A stretch of DNA of 64,000 bases from Clostridium cibarium (GCF_014836335.1 NZ_JACSRA010000008.1:102178-166177); one strand, 5' to 3'; shown: positions 55,203 through 63,770, numbered from the stretch's first letter. Numbers and translations: made by a program. The notes: a model not told the origin generated them from the sequence alone.

Positions 55203-57497
55203 CTATTTTATAATTTTTAATGGTTGCCATTCCTCTGGCATTAGATTGAAATACTCTGAATTTGTATATCTATCATCAATAAGTAACACCCTACCTTTGT
55301 CCTCTTCAGTTCTAATTACACGTCCTACAGCCTGCATAACTTTATTCATTCCTGGATATATATATGCTATTCTTTCTCCTTCTTCGCTAAAATGATTCTT
55401 TATAATCTCTCCTTCTAATGAAACTTTAGGATACCCCACACCTACTACTATAGCTCCTATAAGTTTATCTCCAGGCAAGTCAATTCCCTCTGAAAACAAT
55501 CCTCCAACTACACAAAAAGCAATTACATCTTCTCCTTCTTCAAATCTAGATAAGAACCTTTTTCTATCTTCATCATCCATATTAGCTTCTTGAGAAATTA
55601 TATTATTAACTTGAAAATTATCTTCAATATAGAATTTTGCCTTATTAGCATATTCATATGAAGGAAAAAAAATCATATAATTTCCCTTTTGTATGTTTAT
55701 AAACTCAAAAATCTTATTGCAAATTTGAGGTAATGTTTTATCCCTAGCCGAATATCTAGTATTCCCCTTATATAAATAAACTTCAAGGTTTTCTTTTGGG
55801 AAAGGGGATCTTAGTTTAAGTCTATAATCATTAATATCTCCTCCTAACACTTTAATGAAATACTGAAAAGGAGCTAAAGTTGCTGAAAAAAGTATTGTTG
55901 CTTTGAACTTATCCATAGTACTTTTAAGTTTTTCTGCTGGATCTACACAAAACATGGAAATAATAACATCATCTCTTTCTATATTAACGTACGTTACATA
56001 ATCATCCCCATATAATTCTGAAATAGACAAAAAACTATTTATATCAAAATATATATCCAACAATAAATCAGTAAATCTAAACTTTTCTTTTCTTACAAGT
56101 ACTTCTTCAGACTCTCTATGAAAGCTTCTTAATATTTTACAAAGTTCTTTAGGTACTTCCTTATAAAATATTGAATTTTTATCCTGAGCTTCACAATTTC
56201 TTTTCTCTTCTATAAATAATTTATTAATTTTATTTATAATCTTATATATATTAGGTAATACTCCCTTAACTTCTCTTCGTAAATTCAAAAATTCACTTTT
56301 ACTTAATTTAGTGCTATATCCACTTCTTCCTCTATCAATTAAGTTATGTGCTTCATCCACAAGAATAATATTATTTTCCCCTTCATCATCAACTATGCGC
56401 CTAAGATAAACTTTTGGATCAAATATATAATTATAATCGCAAATTACCCCATCACACCATTTGACTAAGTCTAGAGATAATTCAAATGGACAAATCTTGT
56501 ATTTATCTCCATAATAAATCAATTCCCGATACGAAATAAAATCTTCATTTTCTAACACTTCGAAAATAATATTCTTCACTTTATCATAGTAATTCTTTGC
56601 ATAAGGGCACATTTCTTCATTACACTCAACCTTATCATTGCGACATATTTTCTCTTTCGCTGTTAGTGAAATTGATTTAAATACTAATCCTTGTCTTCTT
56701 AAGTCCTCCAATGTATCTTCTGCGACTTTTCTATTTACATTTTTGGCAGTCAAATAAAATATTCTATCAGCTAAACCTTTCCCTACTGCCTTAATACTTG
56801 GAAAAAGAGTTGAAATTGTTTTCCCAATCCCTGTAGGAGCTTGCAGAAATATCTTTTTTCCCTCTTTTATAGTTCCATAGCAAGCTCTTATAAGATCTAA
56901 TTGTCCTGCTCTATATTCATTAAAAGGAAATATAATGCCCATTATAGTTTTATTTCGCATTTCTTTATGTTTAATTTCAACAAGTACATATTTCTTATAG
57001 TAACCTACTAACTCTTCTATATATGTTGCTAATTCTTCAAATTCATATCTATTTAAAAACGACTTAACTTCATTTGTTTCCAAATTATAATAACTTAGTT
57101 GAACATATATAGTAGAGATACATCTTTCTTTGCTTATCATATACGCATATATTTTTCCTTGACTCCAATGCATAATATTAAAATCATCATATATATCTCT
57201 AAGCGGTACATATGTAGATTTAATTTCTTCAACTATTATATTATCTCCATCTTTTATAATTCCATCGCATCTACCTTCTAAATGTAAAATAAAATCATCC
57301 ATATCTATGTCTGTCTTTAAATAAACTTCTTTTTCATATTCCTTATAAATTTCTTCATTACTTTTCTGTAATTTTTGATGGGCTCTTACTCCCTCCAAAG
57401 CTCTAGCATTGGTTTTAAATCTATTATCTAAACTTCCTGATTTTAAAATTACTTCAACAAATTCTCGTACTGACTTTCTTACTTCAACTGCCATCAT
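55203..57497 (-). CDS. DinG/XPD-like DNA helicase fused to a RecB-like nuclease domain
   Basis: A 764-residue protein; two ATGs at 57497 and 57494 lie after AAGGTGAAGA. Residues 1-175 hold a PD-(D/E)XK-type domain with LEGRCDGIIKDGD and IIVEEIKST (catalytic Asp, Glu, Lys), and the helicase follows: Walker A APTGIGKTIST, a cysteine set CRNDKVECNEEMC for an iron-sulfur cluster, DEAH in LVDEAHNLIDRG, and motif VI QAVGRVIRTEEDKGRV. The fused form is common in clostridia and resembles the Rad3-related helicases. It probably processes damaged or branched DNA; substrate is not known. Confidence 0.9.
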   Translation of the reverse strand: MMAVEVRKSVREFVEVILKSGSLDNRFKTNARALEGVRAHQKLQKSNEEIYKEYEKEVYLKTDIDMDDFILHLEGRCDGIIKDGDNIIVEEIKSTYVPLRDIYDDFNIMHWSQGKIYAYMISKERCISTIYVQLSYYNLETNEVKSFLNRYEFEELATYIEELVGYYKKYVLVEIKHKEMRNKTIMGIIFPFNEYRAGQLDLIRACYGTIKEGKKIFLQAPTGIGKTISTLFPSIKAVGKGLADRIFYLTAKNVNRKVAEDTLEDLRRQGLVFKSISLTAKEKICRNDKVECNEEMCPYAKNYYDKVKNIIFEVLENEDFISYRELIYYGDKYKICPFELSLDLVKWCDGVICDYNYIFDPKVYLRRIVDDEGENNIILVDEAHNLIDRGRSGYSTKLSKSEFLNLRREVKGVLPNIYKIINKINKLFIEEKRNCEAQDKNSIFYKEVPKELCKILRSFHRESEEVLVRKEKFRFTDLLLDIYFDINSFLSISELYGDDYVTYVNIERDDVIISMFCVDPAEKLKSTMDKFKATILFSATLAPFQYFIKVLGGDINDYRLKLRSPFPKENLEVYLYKGNTRYSARDKTLPQICNKIFEFINIQKGNYMIFFPSYEYANKAKFYIEDNFQVNNIISQEANMDDEDRKRFLSRFEEGEDVIAFCVVGGLFSEGIDLPGDKLIGAIVVGVGYPKVSLEGEIIKNHFSEEGERIAYIYPGMNKVMQAVGRVIRTEEDKGRVLLIDDRYTNSEYFNLMPEEWQPLKIIK

Positions 57498-57522
57498 TCT
57501 TCACCTTAATTCTATATAAATA

Positions 57523-57552
57523 AAAAAATAGGAGAACTACGCTCTCCTATTC
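57523..57552 (-). terminator. Terminator overlapping the DUF1836 stop codon
   Basis: AATAGGAGA pairs with TCTCCTATT on the minus strand, followed by seven T. The stop codon at 57547 is within the stem. Confidence 0.9.
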
Positions 57553-58137
57553 CGTACTGTAGTCATTAACAATTTTTTGTACCAGTTTTTTTATTGCACT
57601 TGCTTGTGAAAGCAAAGCCATCACACTAACAAACACTCTTATACGCTCTTCATCTTTTTTATCCAATTCAAGCGAGTCCATAATTTTATCTAATTTTCCT
57701 AAATCCCCAGTAGAATTCATTAAAATCGAGCCATAACTTTCCTGCTGAATTTCTTCAAATATTTTATATGCAGACTCCCATGATATTATATCATCATTTC
57801 TATCATTTATTTCATTAAATGCTAAACTAAATACTTTCTTAATTTCTTCTGTTGTCAATACTGGTCTCATATAACTCAAAAGTACAAGTTGCACCAAATG
57901 TATTTTAGTATAACCTCTCTTCTTACCATCCTCTGGCTTAGTTATAACTCCACTTTTAATATAATTTTGAACAACATTGCTGGTATACTTATCGTTAGGA
58001 AATTTATCATTTAAAAAATCAATTACTTGTGACAAAAACAAATCATATTGTGGTAAATCACTATATGGAATTGTACTACTACTTGATGGCTCATTTGCTA
58101 GTTCTTCTATATAATTAGAATCAAATTTATTACCCAT
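57547..58137 (-). CDS. DUF1836 family protein
   Basis: A 196-residue protein with ATG at 58137 behind GGTGGGATATAT. The family pattern is YDLFLSQVIDFLNDKF, then SNVVQNYIKSGVITKPEDGKKRGYTKIHLVQLVLLSYMRPVLTTEEIKKVF. The second segment looks like a MerR-type winged helix with a basic loop, so it may bind DNA; the C-terminal 80 residues are helical. Its function is unknown. It is divergent from abrB across a 467-base region that holds a Spo0A box on each side. Confidence 0.85.
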   Translation of the reverse strand: MGNKFDSNYIEELANEPSSSSTIPYSDLPQYDLFLSQVIDFLNDKFPNDKYTSNVVQNYIKSGVITKPEDGKKRGYTKIHLVQLVLLSYMRPVLTTEEIKKVFSLAFNEINDRNDDIISWESAYKIFEEIQQESYGSILMNSTGDLGKLDKIMDSLELDKKDEERIRVFVSVMALLSQASAIKKLVQKIVNDYSTE

Positions 58138-58268
58138 ATATATCCCACCTTTAAATGTTTATCGTTAATTATATTATATAGTACAAAAAAACTTATTACA
58201 AGTTACATTAACTATATTATTTTTATTGCTATTTTTTTAAATTAATAGTATATTATACATATACATAT

Positions 58269-58275
58269 TTCGACA
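58269..58275 (-). promoter_or_regulatory. Spo0A box (TGTCGAA)
   Basis: An exact match to the Spo0A core site on the minus strand, about 130 bases upstream of the DUF1836 start codon. Confidence 0.45.
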
Positions 58276-58440
58276 AATATTCTTTGTTTTCATAAGCCAA
58301 TGTCAATTTTTATCATTTTTAATTTTATCGCTTTTTTTATGATTTTATTTCCATGTTTTGGTTTTTGCTGAATTGCTGTAATTATAGGTTCTTATCTAAA
58401 AAAAAAACTAATCATAAATATATTTTTTAAATGTAAACTA

Positions 58441-58469
58441 TTGACATTTTCAAAAAATGGTAGTATATT
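58441..58469 (+). promoter_or_regulatory. abrB promoter P1
   Basis: TTGACA, 17-base spacer, TATATT; a near-consensus sigma-A promoter 135 bases before the abrB start codon. Confidence 0.7.
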
Positions 58470-58529
58470 CAATTTAGACATAGTTTAGAGAGAAATTTGT
58501 AAATATAAAAATATTTTTCACATTTTTAG

Positions 58530-58558
58530 TTGACTTTATATTACAAACTTGGTAACAT
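58530..58558 (+). promoter_or_regulatory. abrB promoter P2
   Basis: TTGACT, 17-base spacer, TAACAT, 46 bases before the abrB start codon. Confidence 0.55.
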
Positions 58559-58570
58559 AACATAGTAAAA

Positions 58571-58577
58571 TGTCGAA
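58571..58577 (+). promoter_or_regulatory. Spo0A box (TGTCGAA) at the abrB start region
   Basis: An exact core match located 13 bases after the P2 -10, near +6. In B. subtilis, Spo0A-P represses abrB from boxes downstream of the promoters, so this position fits repression. Confidence 0.6.
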
Positions 58578-58604
58578 CAATGCAAATATAAGGAGGAATT
58601 TTAA

Positions 58605-58850
58605 ATGAAATCAACAGGTGTAGTAAGAAGAGTGGATGAATTAGGAAGAATTGTTATTCCTATAGAATTAAGAAGGACTTTAGATATCGCAGAAAAAGAT
58701 GCTTTAGAAATTTATGTAGATGGTGAACAAATCATATTAAAGAAATACGAACCAGCTTGTATCTTCTGTGGTGATGCTAGAGATGTTATAAACTATAAAG
58801 GTAAGAATATCTGCAAAAATTGTCTTGAAGAAATGAAGAACGGAAGATAA
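58605..58850 (+). CDS. abrB: AbrB/SpoVT family transition-state regulator
   Basis: An 81-residue protein with the swapped-hairpin AbrB N-terminal domain (STGVVRRVDELGRIVIPIELRRTLDIAEKDALEIYVDGEQIILKKY in outline). The C-terminal part carries two CxxC pairs (CIFCG and CKNCL), a possible zinc or metal-binding extension usual in clostridial AbrB. It should bind DNA and repress stationary-phase and sporulation genes during growth. It is the only plus-strand housekeeping gene here besides the HAD hydrolase. The ATG follows AAGGAGGAATTTTAA. Confidence 0.95.
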   Translation: MKSTGVVRRVDELGRIVIPIELRRTLDIAEKDALEIYVDGEQIILKKYEPACIFCGDARDVINYKGKNICKNCLEEMKNGR

Positions 58851-58881
58851 TATACAGATACATATATTAATATTTTAATAT

Positions 58882-58919
58882 AAAAAAAGTACCTCTATCC
58901 CCTAGAGGTACTTTTTTTA
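58882..58919. terminator. Bidirectional terminator between abrB and rsmI
   Basis: AAGTACCTCT and AGAGGTACTT around TATCCCCT-like loop, flanked by A-run and T-run. It ends abrB on the plus strand and rsmI on the minus strand. Confidence 0.92.
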
Positions 58920-59768
58920 TATTTCTAATTCTGTTGAGACCTTATACACTATATTTCTTTCTAAGCTTCTATCTTTTGCCACCTTTTTTACCGCTTCCTT
59001 TTTACTTAATCCTTCTTTTACAAGTAGTATTATATGCTCTTCTATAGTTAAATCTCTCCACTTCTCTTTATTTTCATTCTCTATCTCTTCCTGCTGCTTA
59101 CCTTCAACAACTAGTACAAATTCACCTTTTATCCCCTTTTCAGAGAAGTACTCAATAACTTCTTTTATACGTCCTCTTTTTATTTCTTCATGCAATTTGG
59201 TCAATTCTCTACAAACAGCTATTCTTCTGTTTCCTAATTCCTCACATAATAAACTTAATGTGCTCAGTAATCTATGTGGGGATTCATAAAAAATCAAAGA
59301 CTCTGTTACTTCTCTAATATCTTGAAATAATTTTTTTCTCTCCTTGGTTTCCCTTGATATAAACCCCCTAAATTGAAACTTTGTTGTATCCAAACCAGAG
59401 TATACAAGAGCAGTTGTTATCGCTGTCGCTCCTGGAAGAACTTCAAAATTTATATTATTTTCTATACATTTTTCAACGATGACCGCCCCTGGATCTGAAA
59501 TCCCCGGAGTTCCAGCATCAGTTACAATAGCTATTACCTTACCTTTCTCTACATAATCTAATATCTCTTCACTTTTAGTTTGTTCATTATGTTTATGATA
59601 ACTTATTAAAGTTTTTCGTATACTAAAATGATTTAATAATTTTAATGTTTGACGTGTATCTTCTGCTGCTATAATATCGGCATTTTGTAACACTTCTAAC
59701 CCTCTTAATGTCATATCTTTTAGATTTCCAATAGGCGTAGGTACTAGAAACACTTTTCCTTCACTCAT
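58917..59768 (-). CDS. rsmI: 16S rRNA (cytidine-1402-2'-O)-methyltransferase RsmI
   Basis: A 283-residue tetrapyrrole-methylase-fold protein: VFLVPTPIGNLKDMTLRGLEVLQNADIIAAEDTRQT, VTDAGTPGISDPG, PGATAITTALVYSGL and FYESPHRL. It methylates C1402 in the ribosomal decoding centre with RsmH. Starts ATG at 59768 and sits 2 bases after the TrmN6-like gene, so they are an operon. Confidence 0.96.
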   Translation of the reverse strand: MSEGKVFLVPTPIGNLKDMTLRGLEVLQNADIIAAEDTRQTLKLLNHFSIRKTLISYHKHNEQTKSEEILDYVEKGKVIAIVTDAGTPGISDPGAVIVEKCIENNINFEVLPGATAITTALVYSGLDTTKFQFRGFISRETKERKKLFQDIREVTESLIFYESPHRLLSTLSLLCEELGNRRIAVCRELTKLHEEIKRGRIKEVIEYFSEKGIKGEFVLVVEGKQQEEIENENKEKWRDLTIEEHIILLVKEGLSKKEAVKKVAKDRSLERNIVYKVSTELEI

Positions 59769-59770
59769 TG

Positions 59771-60517
59771 CTATTCGTTCCTTCCATAAATTGAATTTAT
59801 TTCATCGCTATATCCACCTTCATCGTTATAAACATATAAAGGGGCTTCCCACTTTAAAAACTTTCCTCCATCCCTTTGCCCTTCTACTAAAACTATATTT
59901 GGTGCTTTTTTGGTATTAGGATGGACCATTCTTATTCTTTTAGGCTCCACACGATGCTTTCTCATAAGATTTAGTATGTCTACTAACCTTTCTGGTCTAT
60001 GAACCATATAGATGCGGCCATTATCTTTCAGTAAGGTCCTAGAAGCTATTATGACATCTTCTAGCGTGCACATAACTTCATGTCTTGCTATAGCTAACTT
60101 ATCTGATGGATTAACTATTCCTGTACTATTTAATTTATATGGTGGATTAACTGTAACCACATCAAATCTTCCCAAGCTTTTTAAGAACTCCAAATCTCTT
60201 AAATCTTCAGCATAAAACTTAATTTTATCTTGAACTGAATTAAGTTCTGTACTTCTTTGAGCCATATTAGCAATATCTTCTTGTATTTCTATCCCTACAA
60301 CTTCTTTAGGCGAATATTTTCCCCATATCAAAAATGGTATTATTCCTGTGCCTGTACATAGATCAATAACTCTAAAGTTGTTCTTTACATTAGCAAAATC
60401 TGATAATAAAACTGCATCAACTCCAAATCTAAATGCATCTTTTTTTTGGATTAATTTTAATCCCTTTAACTGTAAATCATCAATGGATTCATCTTTATAT
60501 ATTTCATTATTATACAT
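59771..60517 (-). CDS. tRNA1(Val) (adenine-37-N6)-methyltransferase-like protein
   Basis: A 248-residue Rossmann methyltransferase. Motif I is VIDLCTGTGIIPFLI and the catalytic N6-adenine motif is NPPY in TVNPPYKLN, as in TrmN6/YfiC. In clostridia the family is encoded beside rsmI, as here (2 bases apart). A tRNA substrate is inferred from the family; some members also act on rRNA. Confidence 0.9.
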   Translation of the reverse strand: MYNNEIYKDESIDDLQLKGLKLIQKKDAFRFGVDAVLLSDFANVKNNFRVIDLCTGTGIIPFLIWGKYSPKEVVGIEIQEDIANMAQRSTELNSVQDKIKFYAEDLRDLEFLKSLGRFDVVTVNPPYKLNSTGIVNPSDKLAIARHEVMCTLEDVIIASRTLLKDNGRIYMVHRPERLVDILNLMRKHRVEPKRIRMVHPNTKKAPNIVLVEGQRDGGKFLKWEAPLYVYNDEGGYSDEINSIYGRNE

Positions 60518-60576
60518 CTAATCAACTCCGCAAAAATGATACATATTATTATACATTAATACTCTGAAAGTCACAA

Positions 60577-60624
60577 ATAAAAAAGCTATTTCAAATGAAA
60601 TATCAATTTCATTTGAAATAGCTT
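60577..60624 (-). terminator. Terminator after the NlpC/P60 gene
   Basis: AAGCTATTTCAAATGAAAT pairs with its complement around a short loop, followed on the minus strand by TTTTTTATTTG. Confidence 0.9.
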
Positions 60625-60636
60625 ATCCTTATAATA

Positions 60637-61887
60637 CTAATTTAATATTCTTCTTCCTGCCATAAATGCATATACTGGAGATATCTTAATTACATCTCCT
60701 GTTTGTGGTGAATGTATCATCTGACCATTACCTATATATATTCCTACATGTCCTGCATGTGGAAATACTAAATCCCCAGGTTGTAATTCATCCCTTGAAA
60801 CTGGTGTTCCTTGATTAATTTGAGTATACGTAGTTCTTGTTATATCAATTCCAGCTGCATGTGAATATACATACTGTGTAAATCCTGAACAGTCAAACCC
60901 AGCTGGAGTTGTTCCTCCATATATATATGCTAATCCCAAGAATTGATATGCATAGTTTACAATAGCTGATGTACTACCTGATTGACGTACTCCACCTACT
61001 ACTACTCCCCTGTTTGTTCTTGCAGCTTCTTCATTCTTTTTCTTTCTTGCAGCTACATCTTTAGCTTTTTCTATAATATCATTTACATTTTTAATAACTG
61101 ATTCACTCTTCAATTGTTTATCTCTAACTAGTCTTAATCTAGTAACAATATCCATAATTGAGCTAGATGTACTATTTGGATCATTCATTGCATTGTTCAG
61201 CGCATCAATGTCACCCTGCACAATTGCTTGCTCCATTGGAGTCATAAACTTTTTATTAAACTCATCTTGCTCTGCTTTAGCTTGCTCAACAAAAACTTGC
61301 TGTTCTGATCTCTTCTCATCAAGCTTAGATTTTTGTTCTTGTATATCTTCATTAAGATCTTCAATCTCATTTGCCTTTGTTCCTAATGAAGTCACTTTCT
61401 CATCAAGCTTCTTTTTATTATCAGTTAGGTCTTGTACAACTTTTTTATCTATGCTAACTAGTCTTCCAGCTGTATCAATCTTACTAATTAAATCGCTAAA
61501 ACTATCTGCTGAGAATATTAAAGAAAGATAACTAGTTTGTCCACCAGACTTATATACCTCTCTCAATCTTTTTCCTAATACATCTTCTTTTTCAGAAATA
61601 TCTACCTTAGCTTGATCAATTTCTTTATTTGTGTTTTTCACTTCTTTATTTATGTTATCAATTTGACTATTATTATCGTTAATTTTTATAGCTAACCCAC
61701 TTATTTGATTATCAAATTCTTGAACCTTTTGATTTGTTTCATTTACTTTTGCTTGTAACTTTTCATAATCATCATGTACGTTAGTTAACTCCTGATCTGT
61801 AGGTGTTGCGCTAACCTGAATCGGCGGCACTACTGTTGTAAGAACAAGTATTCCTGCTATAAATGCAGATAATATTTTTTTCTTCAT
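60637..61887 (-). CDS. Secreted NlpC/P60 peptidoglycan hydrolase with coiled-coil domain (PcsB/CwlO-like)
   Basis: A 416-residue protein with a signal peptide (KKKILSAFIAGILVLTT, cleavage after about VSA, residue 27). Residues 30-240 form a long coiled coil rich in Lys, Glu and Asn. A linker of about 50 residues leads to an NlpC/P60 domain (about 305-416) with the catalytic Cys in FDCSGFTQYVY and His in HAGHVGIYIG. Coiled-coil NlpC/P60 enzymes (CwlO, PcsB, RipC) are activated by FtsEX, which is also encoded here at 43.8-45.4 kb. The Shine-Dalgarno GGAGGG is unusually far from the ATG and a hairpin lies between. Confidence 0.92.
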   Translation of the reverse strand: MKKKILSAFIAGILVLTTVVPPIQVSATPTDQELTNVHDDYEKLQAKVNETNQKVQEFDNQISGLAIKINDNNSQIDNINKEVKNTNKEIDQAKVDISEKEDVLGKRLREVYKSGGQTSYLSLIFSADSFSDLISKIDTAGRLVSIDKKVVQDLTDNKKKLDEKVTSLGTKANEIEDLNEDIQEQKSKLDEKRSEQQVFVEQAKAEQDEFNKKFMTPMEQAIVQGDIDALNNAMNDPNSTSSSIMDIVTRLRLVRDKQLKSESVIKNVNDIIEKAKDVAARKKKNEEAARTNRGVVVGGVRQSGSTSAIVNYAYQFLGLAYIYGGTTPAGFDCSGFTQYVYSHAAGIDITRTTYTQINQGTPVSRDELQPGDLVFPHAGHVGIYIGNGQMIHSPQTGDVIKISPVYAFMAGRRILN

Positions 61888-61892
61888 TCACA

Positions 61893-61909
61893 ATGGTCTT
61901 TTAGACCAT
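61893..61909 (-). promoter_or_regulatory. Hairpin between the Shine-Dalgarno and start codon of the NlpC/P60 gene
   Basis: ATGGTCT and AGACCAT pair around an AAA loop directly after GGAGGG. Folding it would bring the ribosome site to about five bases from the ATG at 61887. Confidence 0.45.
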
Positions 61910-61951
61910 CCCTCCCTTCCTAAACTCAGTATATTCTTAATTATATAATAG

Positions 61952-61980
61952 ATTATATCATTATATTCATTATCAAACAA
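61952..61980 (-). promoter_or_regulatory. Putative sigma-A promoter of the NlpC/P60 gene
   Basis: Minus strand TTGTTT, 17-base spacer, TATAAT, about 65 bases upstream of the start codon. The rest of the gap to tRNA-Pro (62172) shows no gene. Confidence 0.65.
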
Positions 61981-62129
61981 CTTGTCTAAGTATTTATGAG
62001 CCTTTTTTATCTTTTATTACCCTACATATATTCCATTATCCTATGAAATTCTACTATATCCTCTATATTGTAAATAATTTCATCATTTATTTATGACACT
62101 TTTCATTCAAATTATCTTATAACTTCCAT

Positions 62130-62158
62130 TTGACATATCATACTCATCAATATATAAT
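62130..62158 (+). promoter_or_regulatory. Promoter of tRNA-Pro
   Basis: Perfect consensus TTGACA, 17-base spacer, TATAAT, 13 bases before the tRNA. Confidence 0.85.
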
Positions 62159-62171
62159 GATATATGTACCA

Positions 62172-62247
62172 CGGGGTGTGGCGCAGATGGTAGCGCGCAT
62201 GGTTTGGGACCATGAGGTCGCAGGTTCGAGACCTGTCACCCCGACCA
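62172..62247 (+). tRNA. tRNA-Pro (anticodon TGG), CCA encoded
   Basis: 76 bases. The acceptor CGGGGTG pairs with CACCCCG before ACCA, the anticodon loop is TTTGGGA on a CATGG/CCATG stem, and the T-arm is GCAGGTTCGAGACCTGT. Followed by a terminator. Confidence 0.97.
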
Positions 62248-62252
62248 TAAAA

Positions 62253-62279
62253 AAGGCAGACAATTTGTCTGCCTTTTTT
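62253..62279 (+). terminator. Terminator of tRNA-Pro
   Basis: AAGGCAGACA pairs with TGTCTGCCTT around ATT, followed by TTTTTA. Confidence 0.92.
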
Positions 62280-62314
62280 ATTATATTACTATAATAAAAT
62301 ATTTGAGGTGAAAT

Positions 62315-62959
62315 ATGTTAAGAAATATGAATGCTGCAATTTTTGACTTAGATGGAACTCTTATTGATTCAATGTGGATATGGGAGAAGATTGATGTTAA
62401 TTATCTTAATTCAAAAGGCATTGATCTTCCTCCTAACCTTAAAGATGAAATTAGTCATCTAAGTTTTGAACAAACTGCAATATATTTTAAATCAAGATTT
62501 AATTTAGATGATTCCATAGAGACAATCCTCTCCACTTGGAATAACATGGCTTATGAATATTATTCTAATGATGTTACTTTAAAACCTGGAGTAATACAAT
62601 TCTTAAATTACCTTAAGAGCTTAAAAATTAAAATTTCCCTAGCCACAAGTAATAATACTACCTTGCTAAATGCAGCATTAAGATCTACTGGTATTGACCA
62701 TTATTTTGATTCAATTACAACTACCGACGAAACAAAAAGTAATAAAAGTAAGCCCGATGTATATTTATTGGCTTCAAGAAAATTAAATGTTTCTCCTGAA
62801 AATTGTATTGTATTTGAAGATATATTAGAAGCTGTAAAAGGAGCAAAGTTAGCTAATATGAAGGTAGTTGCTGTTTATGATAAATCCTCATCATATCAAA
62901 AAAATGAATTAATATCAAATGCTGACAAATACATATATGATTTTAGAGAACTTTTATAA
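62315..62959 (+). CDS. HAD family hydrolase, beta-phosphoglucomutase-like
   Basis: A 214-residue HAD-superfamily protein. Motif I is AIFDLDGTLIDS (Asp10 and Asp12 region), followed by a helical cap, motif II in ISLATSNNT, Lys in NKSKPDVYLLASRKL, and motif IV CIVFEDILEAVKGAKLA. The cap and the FEDILEAVKG motif fit subfamily IA enzymes such as beta-phosphoglucomutase, phosphatases for sugar phosphates or pseudouridine phosphate. The substrate cannot be told. It begins with ATG at 62315 after TGAGGTGAAAT and ends in a shared terminator. Confidence 0.9.
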   Translation: MLRNMNAAIFDLDGTLIDSMWIWEKIDVNYLNSKGIDLPPNLKDEISHLSFEQTAIYFKSRFNLDDSIETILSTWNNMAYEYYSNDVTLKPGVIQFLNYLKSLKIKISLATSNNTTLLNAALRSTGIDHYFDSITTTDETKSNKSKPDVYLLASRKLNVSPENCIVFEDILEAVKGAKLANMKVVAVYDKSSSYQKNELISNADKYIYDFRELL

Positions 62960-62995
62960 TTGTAAAAAAACACTATGTAACTTATATACATGTAC

Positions 62996-63026
62996 AAAAA
63001 AAACTCCTGTAAAGGAGTTTTTTTTA
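62996..63026. terminator. Bidirectional terminator between the HAD gene and the parvulin
   Basis: AAACTCC and GGAGTTT pair around TGTAAA, with an A-run before and a T-run after. It serves both converging genes and overlaps the parvulin stop. Confidence 0.9.
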
Positions 63027-63770
63027 TTTTCTTTCTACACCATATTTCGTCTCTAATTCTTTAACCACATCAAGATATTTTCTTTGTTGAGCTTCTTGAA
63101 TTAATTGTCCTGTAACAGTCTCTTTAACTTCTTCAAAACTTTTTTCCTTTGGCTCATTTTTTTGTTCTACTAGTATTAAGTGATATCCAAATTGAGTCTT
63201 AACAACATCTGTTACTTTTCCTATTTCAGCTCCAAAAGCTGCATCTTCAAATTCAGGTACCATCATTCCTCTACCAAAAGATCCAAGATCTCCTCCTTGC
63301 TCTTTTGATGGACAAGTTGAATATTTTTTAGCTGCATCTTCAAATGTTATCTTACCTTCTTCTATTTCTGCCTTAATACTAGCCGCTTCATCTTCTGTAG
63401 CAACTAATATATGCTTAGCTGTTGCTGTTGGTTGATCCATAAACTTTTCTTTATTTTCATTATAATAGTTTTGAACTTCTTCATCAGTAATAGTTACTTC
63501 TGATAAAACTTTATTAATTGTCATTTGAATAAGAATTTCTTTAGCTAACTTTTTTACAGTTTCTTTATATTCATCTGTTTCATCTAATTTTATTTCTTCC
63601 CCAAACTTTCCGAATAATTCAAAAGCTATAGTTTGTTCTAATAATTGCTTTTTACTTTGTTCGTTATTCATATACATCCTTTTATCTTCTGGATATCTCA
63701 TAATTATTTCATCAAGATCCCTATCTGTTATTTCATTTCCTGCAACAACTGCCCATACTTTATTCTCCAT
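63024..63770 (-). CDS. Parvulin-type peptidyl-prolyl cis-trans isomerase, cytoplasmic
   Basis: A 248-residue protein. An N-terminal SurA/PrsA-like helical region (residues 1-110) precedes a PpiC rotamase domain with TAKHILVATEDEAASIKAEIEEGKITFEDAAKKYSTCPSK and GGDLGSFGRGMMVPEFEDAAFGAEIG; it ends with a C-terminal helix. There is no signal peptide or lipobox, so unlike PrsA it should stay in the cytoplasm. Proteins like this are common in Clostridium. Its client proteins are unknown. The ATG follows GGAGATAAACA. Confidence 0.93.
   Translation of the reverse strand: MENKVWAVVAGNEITDRDLDEIIMRYPEDKRMYMNNEQSKKQLLEQTIAFELFGKFGEEIKLDETDEYKETVKKLAKEILIQMTINKVLSEVTITDEEVQNYYNENKEKFMDQPTATAKHILVATEDEAASIKAEIEEGKITFEDAAKKYSTCPSKEQGGDLGSFGRGMMVPEFEDAAFGAEIGKVTDVVKTQFGYHLILVEQKNEPKEKSFEEVKETVTGQLIQEAQQRKYLDVVKELETKYGVERK

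Larger units (their letters stand above)
58138..58604. other. Divergent regulatory region between DUF1836 and abrB
   Basis: 467 bases of very AT-rich DNA without a gene. It contains two good abrB promoters and two exact 0A-box sequences, listed separately. Confidence 0.7.
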
